Origin: Dokdonella sp. | GTDB taxonomy: Bacteria > Pseudomonadota > Gammaproteobacteria > Xanthomonadales > Rhodanobacteraceae | NCBI GenBank assembly: GCA_019634795.1 | Contig: JAHCAR010000006.1 | Coordinates: forward strand, 1 to 64,000 | Direction: 5' to 3' | Length of the DNA stretch: 64,000 nt | Shown here: one piece after another, positions 37,237 to 45,059 of the stretch | Layout of the letters: every line of letters begins with the position of its first letter | Numbering within the stretch: position 1 is the first letter of the stretch | Program-made: the position numbers and the translations under genes | Notes under the pieces: generated by a model | The model's input: only the letters and a program-made list of their open reading frames with translations | Told to the model about the DNA's origin: nothing | The model's database searches: none

Positions 37237-38031
37237 ATGCCGGCAAACACGCTGCCCCGTTCGCTGGCCCTGGCTGGCGCAAGCGTGATCGTGACGCGTC
37301 CGCCGTCGAGTTCGGCGGCACTGGTGCGCGGCATTCGCGCGCGCGGCGGCGAAGCCGTGCGCCTGCCCGGCATGCGCCTGGCCGGCGCCAGCGATCCGCT
37401 CGCCATCGCCGCAGCGCTGGCGAGCCCAGGAACCGTCGACGCCTGGATCTTCACGAGCCCGGCGTCGGTCGACTACTTCTTCCGGCTGGCGCCGCCCGGG
37501 CGTTTGTCGACGGCCAGGCGCGTGCTGGCGGTCGGCGGGGCGACCGCCAGGGCGCTGGCCCGCCGCGGCGTCGCCTCGCTGGCTCCTGCGGGCACGCAGA
37601 ACAGCGAGGGGCTGCTCGCGGAACCGGCGCTGGCCGATCCGCGCGGCTGGTCGATTGCCATCATCGACGCACCGGGCGGCCGCGACCTGCTCGCTCCGAC
37701 CCTGCGCGAGCGTGGTGCCGAGGTCGAAAACATCGCCGTCTATCGACGCCTGCCGCCTCGCCTGAGCCGTCGGCATCTCGAATCACTGGAGAGCGCCCCA
37801 CGACCGTGGCTGAGCCTGCTGTCGAGCAGCCTGGCCCTGCGCCATCTGCTCGCGGCCTTGCCCGGCGCGCTGATCGAGCGCTGGCGCCATGAAGCGATGA
37901 TCGTCAGCAGCGAGCGCCTGGCCGAGGAAGTCGCAGGCCATGGCTTCGTCGACGTGCATGTTGCGCCTTCCGCTCTGGGCCGTGATCTGCTCGACAGCGC
38001 CTGTGCCGTGCTGGCCCGTCATCGGCTGTAA
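37237..38031 (+). CDS. hemD: Uroporphyrinogen-III synthase
   Basis: Cyclises hydroxymethylbilane to uroporphyrinogen III, the branch point to haem, sirohaem and B12. 264 residues in two alternating lobes: VIVTRPPSSSAALVRGIRARGGEAVRLPGMRL and DAWIFTSPASVDYFF in the first, then VLAVGGATARALARRGV and VENIAVYRRLPP in the second. The family is weakly conserved, but the position just before hemX and hemY confirms it. GAGGAG upstream provides the SD, and TATGAT at 37204-37209 is a good -10 element. hemC, usually next door, is not in this window. Confidence 0.93.
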   Translation: MPANTLPRSLALAGASVIVTRPPSSSAALVRGIRARGGEAVRLPGMRLAGASDPLAIAAALASPGTVDAWIFTSPASVDYFFRLAPPGRLSTARRVLAVGGATARALARRGVASLAPAGTQNSEGLLAEPALADPRGWSIAIIDAPGGRDLLAPTLRERGAEVENIAVYRRLPPRLSRRHLESLESAPRPWLSLLSSSLALRHLLAALPGALIERWRHEAMIVSSERLAEEVAGHGFVDVHVAPSALGRDLLDSACAVLARHRL

Positions 38032-38066
38032 ACTCTTCATGCCTTGGACGGACATCTTCCGCTAGC

Positions 38067-39176
38067 ATGAGCGCCATGGAAACCGAGAATCCCGCACAGC
38101 TTCCTGCACCCGGCAGTCGCGACAAGGCCACGCCGGCGGCCCCGCGTTCCGGCCGCGGACGCATGGCCGGCACGCTCGTGCTGCTCGTTGTGCTCGCCGC
38201 CGTGGCGGCGATCGCTTGGTGGTATTTCAACCAGCAGACCCGCGAGCGCGATTCCTCGTCGCGCCTCGATGCGCTCGCCGCCCAGGTCGATCAGCTTGCG
38301 CGGACCAACGAGCAGTTGCGTCGCGACATCGACAGCCTGCGATCGCGTTACGCCGACTCCGAATCGATGAACCGGGGCATCCGCGAGGAGGTGCTCGGAT
38401 TCAATGAACGCTCGCGGGCACTCGAGGATGCGGTTGCCAACCTGGCCGACCAGCGCCTGAGCAACCGCGATGCGATGGCCCTCAACGAGGCCGAATTCAT
38501 CCTGCAACTGGCCGGCGAGCGCCTCGCCCTGTTTCGCGATGCCAGCGGCACCCTGGCCGCCTACCGGCTTGCCGACAGCGCGCTGGCCTCGGCCGAGGAT
38601 CCGCTGTTCGCCAACGTGCGCCAGACCATCAGCGCCGAGATGCAGGCCATCGAGGCGGCAAAGCCGATGCAGACGCGGGCCACCTTGAATGCACTGGCCA
38701 AGTTGCGCGCGAGCCTGGCCAGCCTGCCACTCAAGACCAGCCCGACCGACGCCCAGGCCAGCACCCAGACCGAGCGTTCGCGCCTGCGCCAGATCCTCTC
38801 GCAGTTCGTCCGCATCAGCCATGACGACGCTGCGGCCATGCTTTCCCTGCGTGATGAAACGCTGAGCCGTTCGCTGGCCGCGCTCGATTTGCGCGCTGCC
38901 GAAGCCGCCCTCTTCGTGCGCGACCAGGATGAATTCAAAGCCGCCCTCGAGCGCGCGCGCAGCGGCATCGAAGCCGTCTTCGACACCGACGCGCCGGCCG
39001 TGCGCGAAGCCCTGGCGACGCTCGATCGTCTGGCCGCGACGCCGCTCGCACCGGCCCTGCCGGAACTCGGCACGGCACTCAACGAGCTGCGCAACCTGCG
39101 CACCACGCGCGCCCTGTCGCAACCGGCCCACCCACCGGCGAACGTGACCGAAGCCAAGAACGGGGCCAATCCATGA
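38067..39176 (+). CDS. hemX: HemX-like membrane protein (non-catalytic uroporphyrinogen methyltransferase-family name)
   Basis: 369 residues: a polar N-terminus, one transmembrane helix (about 33-52, LVLLVVLAAVAAIAWWYF), a periplasmic coiled coil (about 60-120) and a helical domain. The family signature LNEAEFILQLAGERLALFRDASGTLAAYRLADSAL is present. Despite the database name, no methyltransferase motif exists. The role is unproven; it may organise tetrapyrrole enzymes at the membrane. It begins 35 bases after hemD. ATG 38067 or ATG 38076 could be the start. Its stop overlaps the hemY start by 4 bases. Confidence 0.92.
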   Translation: MSAMETENPAQLPAPGSRDKATPAAPRSGRGRMAGTLVLLVVLAAVAAIAWWYFNQQTRERDSSSRLDALAAQVDQLARTNEQLRRDIDSLRSRYADSESMNRGIREEVLGFNERSRALEDAVANLADQRLSNRDAMALNEAEFILQLAGERLALFRDASGTLAAYRLADSALASAEDPLFANVRQTISAEMQAIEAAKPMQTRATLNALAKLRASLASLPLKTSPTDAQASTQTERSRLRQILSQFVRISHDDAAAMLSLRDETLSRSLAALDLRAAEAALFVRDQDEFKAALERARSGIEAVFDTDAPAVREALATLDRLAATPLAPALPELGTALNELRNLRTTRALSQPAHPPANVTEAKNGANP

Positions 39177-40432
39177 GAATCTGGATCGGCATCCTGCTGT
39201 TGCTGCTGCTCGCGGCCGCCGCCGCCTTCGGCTGGCAGTGGGTCGTCGAGGATCCGGGTTATGTACTGGTGCGCCTGCGCGGCACCTCGATCGAAACCAG
39301 TCTCGTGTTTGCCGCTGTCGCATTGCTGCTTGCCTGGGGTCTGCTCAGCATCGCCTGGCGCCTGCTGCGCTGGCCGGCACGGGCCTGGGTCCGCGCCCAG
39401 CGCCGGCGCGCCCGCGAAAACCTGGCCAGCGGCCTGGCGGCGTTTGCCGAGGGCCGCTATCTGCATGCGGAACGTTGCCTCGCCAAGGCCACGCGGCAGG
39501 ACGCGGTGCGTGGGCCGGCCTTCCTGGCCATGGCTCGCGCCGCGCATGCGCGCGGCGACGACGATGCCGCCTCGCGGGCGCTCGACAACGCCTCGGCCGA
39601 CGTCGCCGCGGCGGCCCTGGCCCAGCGCGCGAAGTTCCTGATCGAACGCGGGCACCATGCCGAAGCCCTGGCCCTGCTCAAGCCGAAAGCGAGCGCCGGC
39701 GGCCTGCCGCCGGTCGGCTGGCAGGCCCTGATCGAAGCGGCCCTGGCCCAGGGCGACGCGCAAGCCGCGCTGGATGCCCTGCCGCACCTGGCCAAGTCGC
39801 AATCGCTCGCGCCGGCCGCGCTCAATGCGCTCGAATCGCGCGTGCTCGTAGCCGCGCTCTCGACCGCAGCTTCGCAAGCGCGCCTGAATACCTTGTGGAA
39901 TGCGACGCCGCGCGCGCGGCGCAGGCAGGCTCCGATCATTGCCGCCTTTGCCCGGCGTGCCGCAAGCTTCGGCCAGACCCTCGCCGCCATGGACGAGATC
40001 GAGTCAGCACAGCGGCGCGAGTGGAGCGAGGAACTCGCGCTGTGCTACAGCGAAATCGGACCGGCCGAACTGGCCGCACGCACACGCCATGCCGAAGCCT
40101 GGCTGACGATCGCGCCGAACAGTCCGGCGCTGCTGACCACCCTCGGCCGACTTTGCCGCGACCAGAAGCTCTGGGGCAAGGGCATCCAGTATCTCGATCG
40201 GGCGGTCGAAATCGCAGCCCTCGCCACGGCCTGGGAAGCGCTCGGGGATTGCCATGCCGGCGCCGGCGACGAAAGCCGCGCCAATCGTTGCTACAGCAAC
40301 GCCTTGGCTATCCTCCGCGGCAAGCCGCCGCTGCCGCTGGCCGGCCAGGTGTCCGCCCGCGTCGACACGCGCGCCCTGATCGTCGAGGAACGCGACAGTC
40401 ATGGTGTGCCGCGCCTGCCGAAGACCGGGTAG
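39173..40432 (+). CDS. hemY: HemY-like protein with TPR repeats
   Basis: 419 residues. Two N-terminal membrane helices (RIWIGILLLLLLAAAAAFGWQW and TSLVFAAVALLLAWGLLSIAWRLL) are followed by the HemY_N region and TPR-like repeats (SGLAAFAEGRYLHAERCLAKA, GHHAEALALLKPKA, LGRLCRDQKLWGKGIQYLDRAVEIA, ALGDCHAGAGDESRANRCYSNAL). It is thought to act in late tetrapyrrole metabolism as a scaffold; it is unrelated to the Bacillus oxidase of the same name. Translational coupling with hemX through ATGA is likely. Confidence 0.93.
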   Translation: MRIWIGILLLLLLAAAAAFGWQWVVEDPGYVLVRLRGTSIETSLVFAAVALLLAWGLLSIAWRLLRWPARAWVRAQRRRARENLASGLAAFAEGRYLHAERCLAKATRQDAVRGPAFLAMARAAHARGDDDAASRALDNASADVAAAALAQRAKFLIERGHHAEALALLKPKASAGGLPPVGWQALIEAALAQGDAQAALDALPHLAKSQSLAPAALNALESRVLVAALSTAASQARLNTLWNATPRARRRQAPIIAAFARRAASFGQTLAAMDEIESAQRREWSEELALCYSEIGPAELAARTRHAEAWLTIAPNSPALLTTLGRLCRDQKLWGKGIQYLDRAVEIAALATAWEALGDCHAGAGDESRANRCYSNALAILRGKPPLPLAGQVSARVDTRALIVEERDSHGVPRLPKTG

Positions 40433-40860
40433 TCGGTTCGTCGATTCGGCGCGGGATTTGGTGGTGGCACAGGCGTTGCCGCTTTGTTGTTGGAAGCGGC
40501 TTCGGCCGCGATGCCTTTTCCCGCATCGTGCCGCAAGAACAGGCGACCAGCCGGCGCGGACTTCGCTCACTGTGCTCGCGTTGCTGCTTCGTTGTTGGAA
40601 GCGGCTTCGGCCGCGATGCCTCTTGCGCAGCGGGACGAAGTGCATCGCGCGTGAACGCGCTCCTACGAGGAGCGGGCGACCTGCTGCGCGGGCTTCGATG
40701 GCTGCCGCATCGTTGCCGCTTCGTTGTAGCGGCTTTAGCCGCGATGCCTCTTGCGCATCGTGACGAAAAGCATCGCGCGTGAACGCGCTCCTACGAAGAG
40801 CGGGCGACCTGCGGCGCGGGCTTCGATGACTGCCGCTACGTTACCGCCTCGTCGTTGTAC
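40433..40860. repeat. Composite REP-type repeat block after hemY
   Basis: No gene lies in these 428 bases. A unit of about 66 bases occurs twice as a near-perfect direct repeat (40642-40707 and 40770-40836). It contains GCATCGCGCGTGAACGCGCT, then CCTACGA, GAGCGGGCGACCTGC and GGGCTTCGATG. GTTGGAAGCGGCTTCGGCCG occurs twice (near 40488 and 40595), and TTGTAGCGGCTTTAGCCGCG occurs at about 40724. The units are small palindromes of the Xanthomonadales/Pseudomonas REP type. The same composite returns in inverted orientation at 53803-54320. Confidence 0.85.
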
Positions 40861-41427
40861 TCAGCGCGACAGCGGTTCGGCCGAAAACACGCGGCCGTTG
40901 ACGATCGTCAGCACGCGCTGGAACTGGCTGCCGCCGAAATCGTAGACCCATTCCTCGCGGCGACGTTCGCGCCAGTTCTCGATGCCCGGACCGGGCCGGA
41001 ACACGACGCTGTCGCGGGCTTCGCGGCGATGTGCCGGTTCGCCGCAACGGGCCACCAGTTCGCCGCTGGTCAGTCCGGTGAAGTTCATGTTGGGCCGGCA
41101 ACTGTCGCCGATCTCGCGCACGCCGTAACCGAGCGTCTCGCTGCTGTGCAGGACGCCGTCCTCGAAGATCAGCCTGAGCATCAGCGCGCGCGGCCCGAAG
41201 TTGTAGTACCAGACGCTCCACTCGACCTCGCGTTGCTGTTCGTAGGCGCTGCCGCGGTTGCTGACGTCGACGCCGAGCCAGGACTCCGACCAGAACGGTT
41301 CGCCACAGCGCTCGCGGACGCGGAAGTCACGGTCCCCTTCATCGACGAGGCGGTTGCCGCAGCGGGTGGCTGCCAGCACCGGCGCCGCAGCCACCACCAT
41401 CGTCAGGAAGAACAACAGTCGCTTCAT
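40861..41427 (-). CDS. Exported DUF2845 protein
   Basis: 188 residues with a signal peptide (MKRLLFFLTMVVAAAPVLA). The mature protein has two similar modules of the DUF2845 type: TRCGNRLVDEGDRDFRVRERCGEP and NFTGLTSGELVARCGEP, each ending in a Cys-Gly-Glu-Pro turn. An EWVYDFGGSQFQRVLTIVNGRV strand pair comes near the end. The fold resembles the SmpA/OmlA beta-alpha domain. Function is unknown. GGAG upstream supports ATG 41427. The stop lies at the edge of the repeat block. Confidence 0.8.
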   Translation of the reverse strand: MKRLLFFLTMVVAAAPVLAATRCGNRLVDEGDRDFRVRERCGEPFWSESWLGVDVSNRGSAYEQQREVEWSVWYYNFGPRALMLRLIFEDGVLHSSETLGYGVREIGDSCRPNMNFTGLTSGELVARCGEPAHRREARDSVVFRPGPGIENWRERRREEWVYDFGGSQFQRVLTIVNGRVFSAEPLSR

Positions 41428-41563
41428 CAGGTTCGGCTCCGCTGGAAAGGTTGCCGCGATCGCAACGCGCCGCGACATTGTCTCCGATCATGGACCGGAT
41501 TTGACCGGCCGCGAATGGCAGTGGTTCAACCGGTCTGCAGGACCACGATAGCGCGGCCGGCCT

Positions 41564-41572
41564 TGCTATAGT
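41564..41572 (+). promoter_or_regulatory. Extended -10 promoter element
   Basis: TGCTATAGT is a TGn-extended -10 with a 5/6 hexamer (41567-41572), about 30 bases before the thioesterase ATG. No -35 is needed or seen. Confidence 0.45.
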
Positions 41573-41601
41573 CGCCCACCGTCCACCTGCGGAGCCCAGC
41601 C

Positions 41602-42042
41602 ATGGCCATCTGGAAGCAGTCCGTCGACCTCGACCGGATCAACGCCTGGAACGCGAATACGCTGGTCGAACATCTCGGCATGCGCGTCACCGCGATCGGC
41701 GAAGACCATGTCAGCGGCACGATGCCGGTCGATGCGCGCACCGTGCAACCGTTCGGATTGCTGCATGGCGGCGCCTCGGTTGCGCTTGCCGAGTCGCTCG
41801 GCAGCCTGGCCGGCAACCTGACCCTGGCTTCCGACAAGGAAATGGCGGTCGGCCTCGACATCAACGCCAACCATGTGCGCGCGGCGACCTCGGGCCTGGT
41901 CACCGGAACGGCACGGCCACTGCATCTGGGACGCTCGACCCAGGTCTGGGAAATCCGCATCGTCGACGAGGACGAGCGCCTGATCTGCATTTCACGCCTG
42001 ACCCTGTCGGTGGTGCCGCGACGCTCGCCGAAGCCGGTCTGA
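41602..42042 (+). CDS. Hot-dog fold thioesterase (PaaI/YdiI type)
   Basis: Hydrolyses an acyl- or aroyl-CoA thioester; 146 residues. The active-site region VQPFGLLHGGASVALAESLGSLAGNL has the HGG motif and catalytic Glu of the YdiI/MenI-like group, followed by VGLDINANHVRAATSGLVTGTARPLHLGR. The resemblance to menaquinone-pathway 1,4-dihydroxy-2-naphthoyl-CoA hydrolases does not prove that substrate, and no men genes are near. The next gene begins 3 bases after its stop. Confidence 0.88.
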   Translation: MAIWKQSVDLDRINAWNANTLVEHLGMRVTAIGEDHVSGTMPVDARTVQPFGLLHGGASVALAESLGSLAGNLTLASDKEMAVGLDINANHVRAATSGLVTGTARPLHLGRSTQVWEIRIVDEDERLICISRLTLSVVPRRSPKPV

Positions 42043-42045
42043 GGC

Positions 42046-42996
42046 GTGCCGACCTCCGACGCACCGTATGCGGGGCTGAGCCCGGACGTCATTCTCGACG
42101 CCGTCGCCGCGGCCGGCTTCGAGCCGGACGGGCGCATGCTCGCGCTCGGCAGCTATGAAAATCGCGTCTTCCAGGTCGGCATCGAGGAGGCGACCCCGCT
42201 GGTCGTCAAGTTCTATCGTCCGGGGCGCTGGAGCAACGCCGCGATCGCCGAGGAACACGCCTTTGCCCACGAACTGGTCGCTGCCGAACTGCCGGTGGTG
42301 GCGCCACTGCGCATCGGGGGCCGCTGCCTGCTCGAGCACGCCGGCTTTCGCTACAGCCTGTATCCGCGCCAGGGCGGGCGCTCGCCCGAACTCGAGTCGC
42401 GCGAGAATCTCGAATGGATGGGCCGCCTGCTCGCGCGCATGCACGCGGTCGGCTCGCGCGGCGCGTTCGCCGAACGCGGCCGCATCGACCTCGAGTCCTT
42501 CGTGCGCCTGCCGGCGCGTGCGGTGCTCGCTTCAGACCTGTTGCCGGCGACCCTGCAGCGGCGCTACCGCGAATCGACCGCGGTCCTGGCCGAGCGGCTC
42601 GAAGCGCGTCTCGAGGCGATCGGTCCGCTGCGCCAGATCCGCCTGCATGGCGACTGCCATCTCGGCAACGTGCTCTGGACCGATGCCGGCCCGCATTTCG
42701 TCGATCTCGACGATGCGCGCATGGGACCGGCCGTGCAGGACCTGTGGATGCTCGCGCCCTCGCCCGCCGCGCTCGCGATCCTGCTCGAAGGCTATGCCGA
42801 ATTCCGCGATTTCGACTTCGCCGAAGTGGCCATGATCGAACCGCTGCGTATCATGCGCCAGGTGCACTGGGCAGGCTGGGTGGCGATGCGCTGGCATGAT
42901 CCGGCCTTTCCGATGGCCTTCGCCCATGTCGGCGAGGCGCGCTGGTGGGAAGAGCACTGCAACGATCTCGACGAGGCCAGCGAGCAGTTGCGCTAG
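42046..42996 (+). CDS. srkA: Stress response serine/threonine protein kinase (YihE/SrkA/RdoA)
   Basis: 316 residues with an aminoglycoside-phosphotransferase-like kinase fold. Visible are the nucleotide-loop region LGSYENRVFQVGIEEATPLVVKFYRPGRWS with the Lys, EEHAFAHELVAAELPVVAP, the catalytic loop LHGDCHLGNVLW and the metal-binding FVDLDDARMGPAVQDLWM. In E. coli this kinase counters stress-induced death and Cpx stress. It starts at GTG 42046, only 3 bases after the thioesterase stop. The dsbA that follows yihE in E. coli is not present here. Confidence 0.93.
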   Translation: MPTSDAPYAGLSPDVILDAVAAAGFEPDGRMLALGSYENRVFQVGIEEATPLVVKFYRPGRWSNAAIAEEHAFAHELVAAELPVVAPLRIGGRCLLEHAGFRYSLYPRQGGRSPELESRENLEWMGRLLARMHAVGSRGAFAERGRIDLESFVRLPARAVLASDLLPATLQRRYRESTAVLAERLEARLEAIGPLRQIRLHGDCHLGNVLWTDAGPHFVDLDDARMGPAVQDLWMLAPSPAALAILLEGYAEFRDFDFAEVAMIEPLRIMRQVHWAGWVAMRWHDPAFPMAFAHVGEARWWEEHCNDLDEASEQLR

Positions 42997-43125
42997 TGCT
43001 TGCGGTGCGGATGCGGCCAAACCGGTGCCATTGATATCCCGGGCGGCCACCGCCATTACGCTTTAGAGCATTCGATCAACGGCTATCGGCGACCATGCCC
43101 GGGCATCCGGTAGGATTGGGGTTCG

Positions 43126-43932
43126 ATGAATTCAGCCACCGACAGGACTGGGGAGACCGCTCGCAGGGACGCCATGCGTCCGCTGCGCTATTTTGTGCGC
43201 ACGCCATTCGTGCTCCTGCACATCGTGTTCGCCCTGCCGCTGGCCGTGATCTCCCTGAATCCGCTCATCGCGCGCATCCCGGTCGGCCGGCGGCGCTTCG
43301 ACCAGTTCATGATCAGCTGGTGGTCGGGTACCCTGGTGCGCCTGTTCGGTTTCCGCATCCGCACGTTCGGCCAGCCCCTGCCCGGTGCCGTGATGTATGT
43401 CGCCAACCACGTTTCCTGGCTCGACATCGAACTGATGCACAGCCAGCGCGCGATCAGCTTCGTGGCCAAGAGCGAAATCGCCAAGTGGCCGCTGGTCGGC
43501 TGGCTGGCGACGCGCGCCGGCACGATCTATCACCGCCGCGGCAATTCCGATTCGATGAGCGCAGTCATGGGCCGCGTCGTCGAACGCCTGCGCCAGGGCG
43601 AGCCGGTCGGCATCTTCCCCGAGGGCGGGACCGGTCGCGGCGACCAGGTGCGCACCTTCCATGCACGTATCTTCCAGGCCGCGCTCGATGCCGAAGTGCC
43701 GGTGCAGCCGGTGGCCCTGCGCTATGGCCGCGATGGGCGCCAGGACCTGTCGATGCCGTTCGGCACCAACGAAAGCTTTTTCAGCAACCTGCTGCGCATC
43801 CTCGGCAATCCCTCGATGGACGCTGAAGTGCACTTCCTCGAGTCGGTCGAAGCGACTCCCGAGGCGCGCCGGCGCATGGCCGAGGAAAGCCGCGCCCGCA
43901 TCGTCCGCACCCTGGGATACGACGACTTGTGA
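43126..43932 (+). CDS. 1-acyl-glycerol-3-phosphate acyltransferase family protein (PlsC-like)
   Basis: Transfers an acyl chain in phospholipid or related lipid synthesis; 268 residues, membrane-associated by an N-terminal hydrophobic segment (FVLLHIVFALPLAVISL). The catalytic HX4D motif is in ANHVSWLDIEL, and the acceptor-binding FPEGGTGRGDQV follows. An internal ATG at 43174 (MRPLRYFVRTP) is an alternative start with CAGGGAC upstream. It overlaps the following hydrolase gene by 4 bases, so the pair is translationally coupled. Confidence 0.9.
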   Translation: MNSATDRTGETARRDAMRPLRYFVRTPFVLLHIVFALPLAVISLNPLIARIPVGRRRFDQFMISWWSGTLVRLFGFRIRTFGQPLPGAVMYVANHVSWLDIELMHSQRAISFVAKSEIAKWPLVGWLATRAGTIYHRRGNSDSMSAVMGRVVERLRQGEPVGIFPEGGTGRGDQVRTFHARIFQAALDAEVPVQPVALRYGRDGRQDLSMPFGTNESFFSNLLRILGNPSMDAEVHFLESVEATPEARRRMAEESRARIVRTLGYDDL

Positions 43933-44960
43933 ACGCGACCGACTACCGACCGCCGCGACTGCTGCGCAGCGCGCACTTGCAGTCCGTGCTCGCCTCCAGC
44001 GGCGTGCGTCGGTTGCTGTTCCGACGCCGCCTTTCGCGGCTCGAACGCGGTGCCCGTCCATACCTGCTCGACTGCGGCGAGGGTGTGCGCCTGCTCGGTG
44101 TGCATACCGCGCAGACGGCCAGAAGCCACGCCCGCGGACTGGTCGTGCTGCTGCACGGATGGGAAGGCAGCGTGCAGTCGAGCTACCTGCTGCATACCGG
44201 TTCGCGCCTGCTGGCCGAAGGGTATGACGTTTTCCGCCTCAACTTCCGCGACCACGGCGATACCCACCATCTGAATCGCGAACTTTTCCACTCCTGCCGC
44301 ATCGGCGAGGTGGTCGGTGCGGTCGGCGAGATCGCGCGCATGTTTCCCACCCTGCCGCTGGCGGTGGCCGGTTTCTCGCTCGGCGGCAACTTCGCCCTGC
44401 GCGTCGCCCTGCGCGCTCCGGCAGCCGGCATTCCGCTGGACTATGCCCTCGCCGTGTGTCCGGCCATCAGCCCGAGCGGGTCGATGAACGCGATCGAACG
44501 CGCGCCGTGGTTCTACGAGGCGTATTTCCTGCGCAAATGGCGGCGCTCGCTCGGCCTCAAGCAACGCGCGTTCCCCGATCCACCACTGTTCGCGCCCGAG
44601 GACATGCGCGGCAACCTGCGCGAACTGACACGCTCGCTGGTTCTCAGGCACACCGGTTTCGGCTCCCTCGAAGCCTATTTCGACGGCTACTCGGTCGCCG
44701 GCGACCGCCTCGCGCCGCTGACGGTCAGGACCAGCATCCTGACCTCGGTCGACGATCCGATCATCCCGGTCGAGGACTTCCGCAAGCTCCAGCTCCCGGG
44801 CTGCGTCGAGCTCGACATCGCCCCGGCCGGCGGCCACTGCGGCTTCATCCGCGACCTGTCGCTGCGCAGCTGGACCGAGGACTACATCGCCGAGCGCATG
44901 CTGCGTCACATGCCGGCAGCCTTGCCGAACGGAACGGTTGGACTTGCGCCGATGCGGTGA
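43929..44960 (+). CDS. YheT-like alpha/beta hydrolase
   Basis: 343 residues, GTG start overlapping the plsC-like stop. The family layout is RLLRSAHLQSVLAS at the start, LVVLLHGWEGSVQSSYLLHTG (oxyanion loop), the nucleophile in AVAGFSLGGNFALR, the acid in SILTSVDDPIIPVEDF and His in PAGGHCGFI. YheT/COG0429 proteins are carboxylesterases of unclear physiological substrate. Coupling with an acyltransferase suggests lipid metabolism, but that is inference. Confidence 0.9.
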   Translation: MNATDYRPPRLLRSAHLQSVLASSGVRRLLFRRRLSRLERGARPYLLDCGEGVRLLGVHTAQTARSHARGLVVLLHGWEGSVQSSYLLHTGSRLLAEGYDVFRLNFRDHGDTHHLNRELFHSCRIGEVVGAVGEIARMFPTLPLAVAGFSLGGNFALRVALRAPAAGIPLDYALAVCPAISPSGSMNAIERAPWFYEAYFLRKWRRSLGLKQRAFPDPPLFAPEDMRGNLRELTRSLVLRHTGFGSLEAYFDGYSVAGDRLAPLTVRTSILTSVDDPIIPVEDFRKLQLPGCVELDIAPAGGHCGFIRDLSLRSWTEDYIAERMLRHMPAALPNGTVGLAPMR

Positions 44961-45059
44961 CGCTGCAGATACTCCACGTATCCGGTCCAAACCGGCCTCG
45001 GCGCCGCGCGCGATTTGCAGTCGCCCTGGTCGTTCTCGCAGCAAGGGAAGGCATCTTTC

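Noticed and set aside
40433..40860. Small open frames in the repeat block as genes
   Set aside because: The frames run through REP palindromes and have no start signal or protein character.
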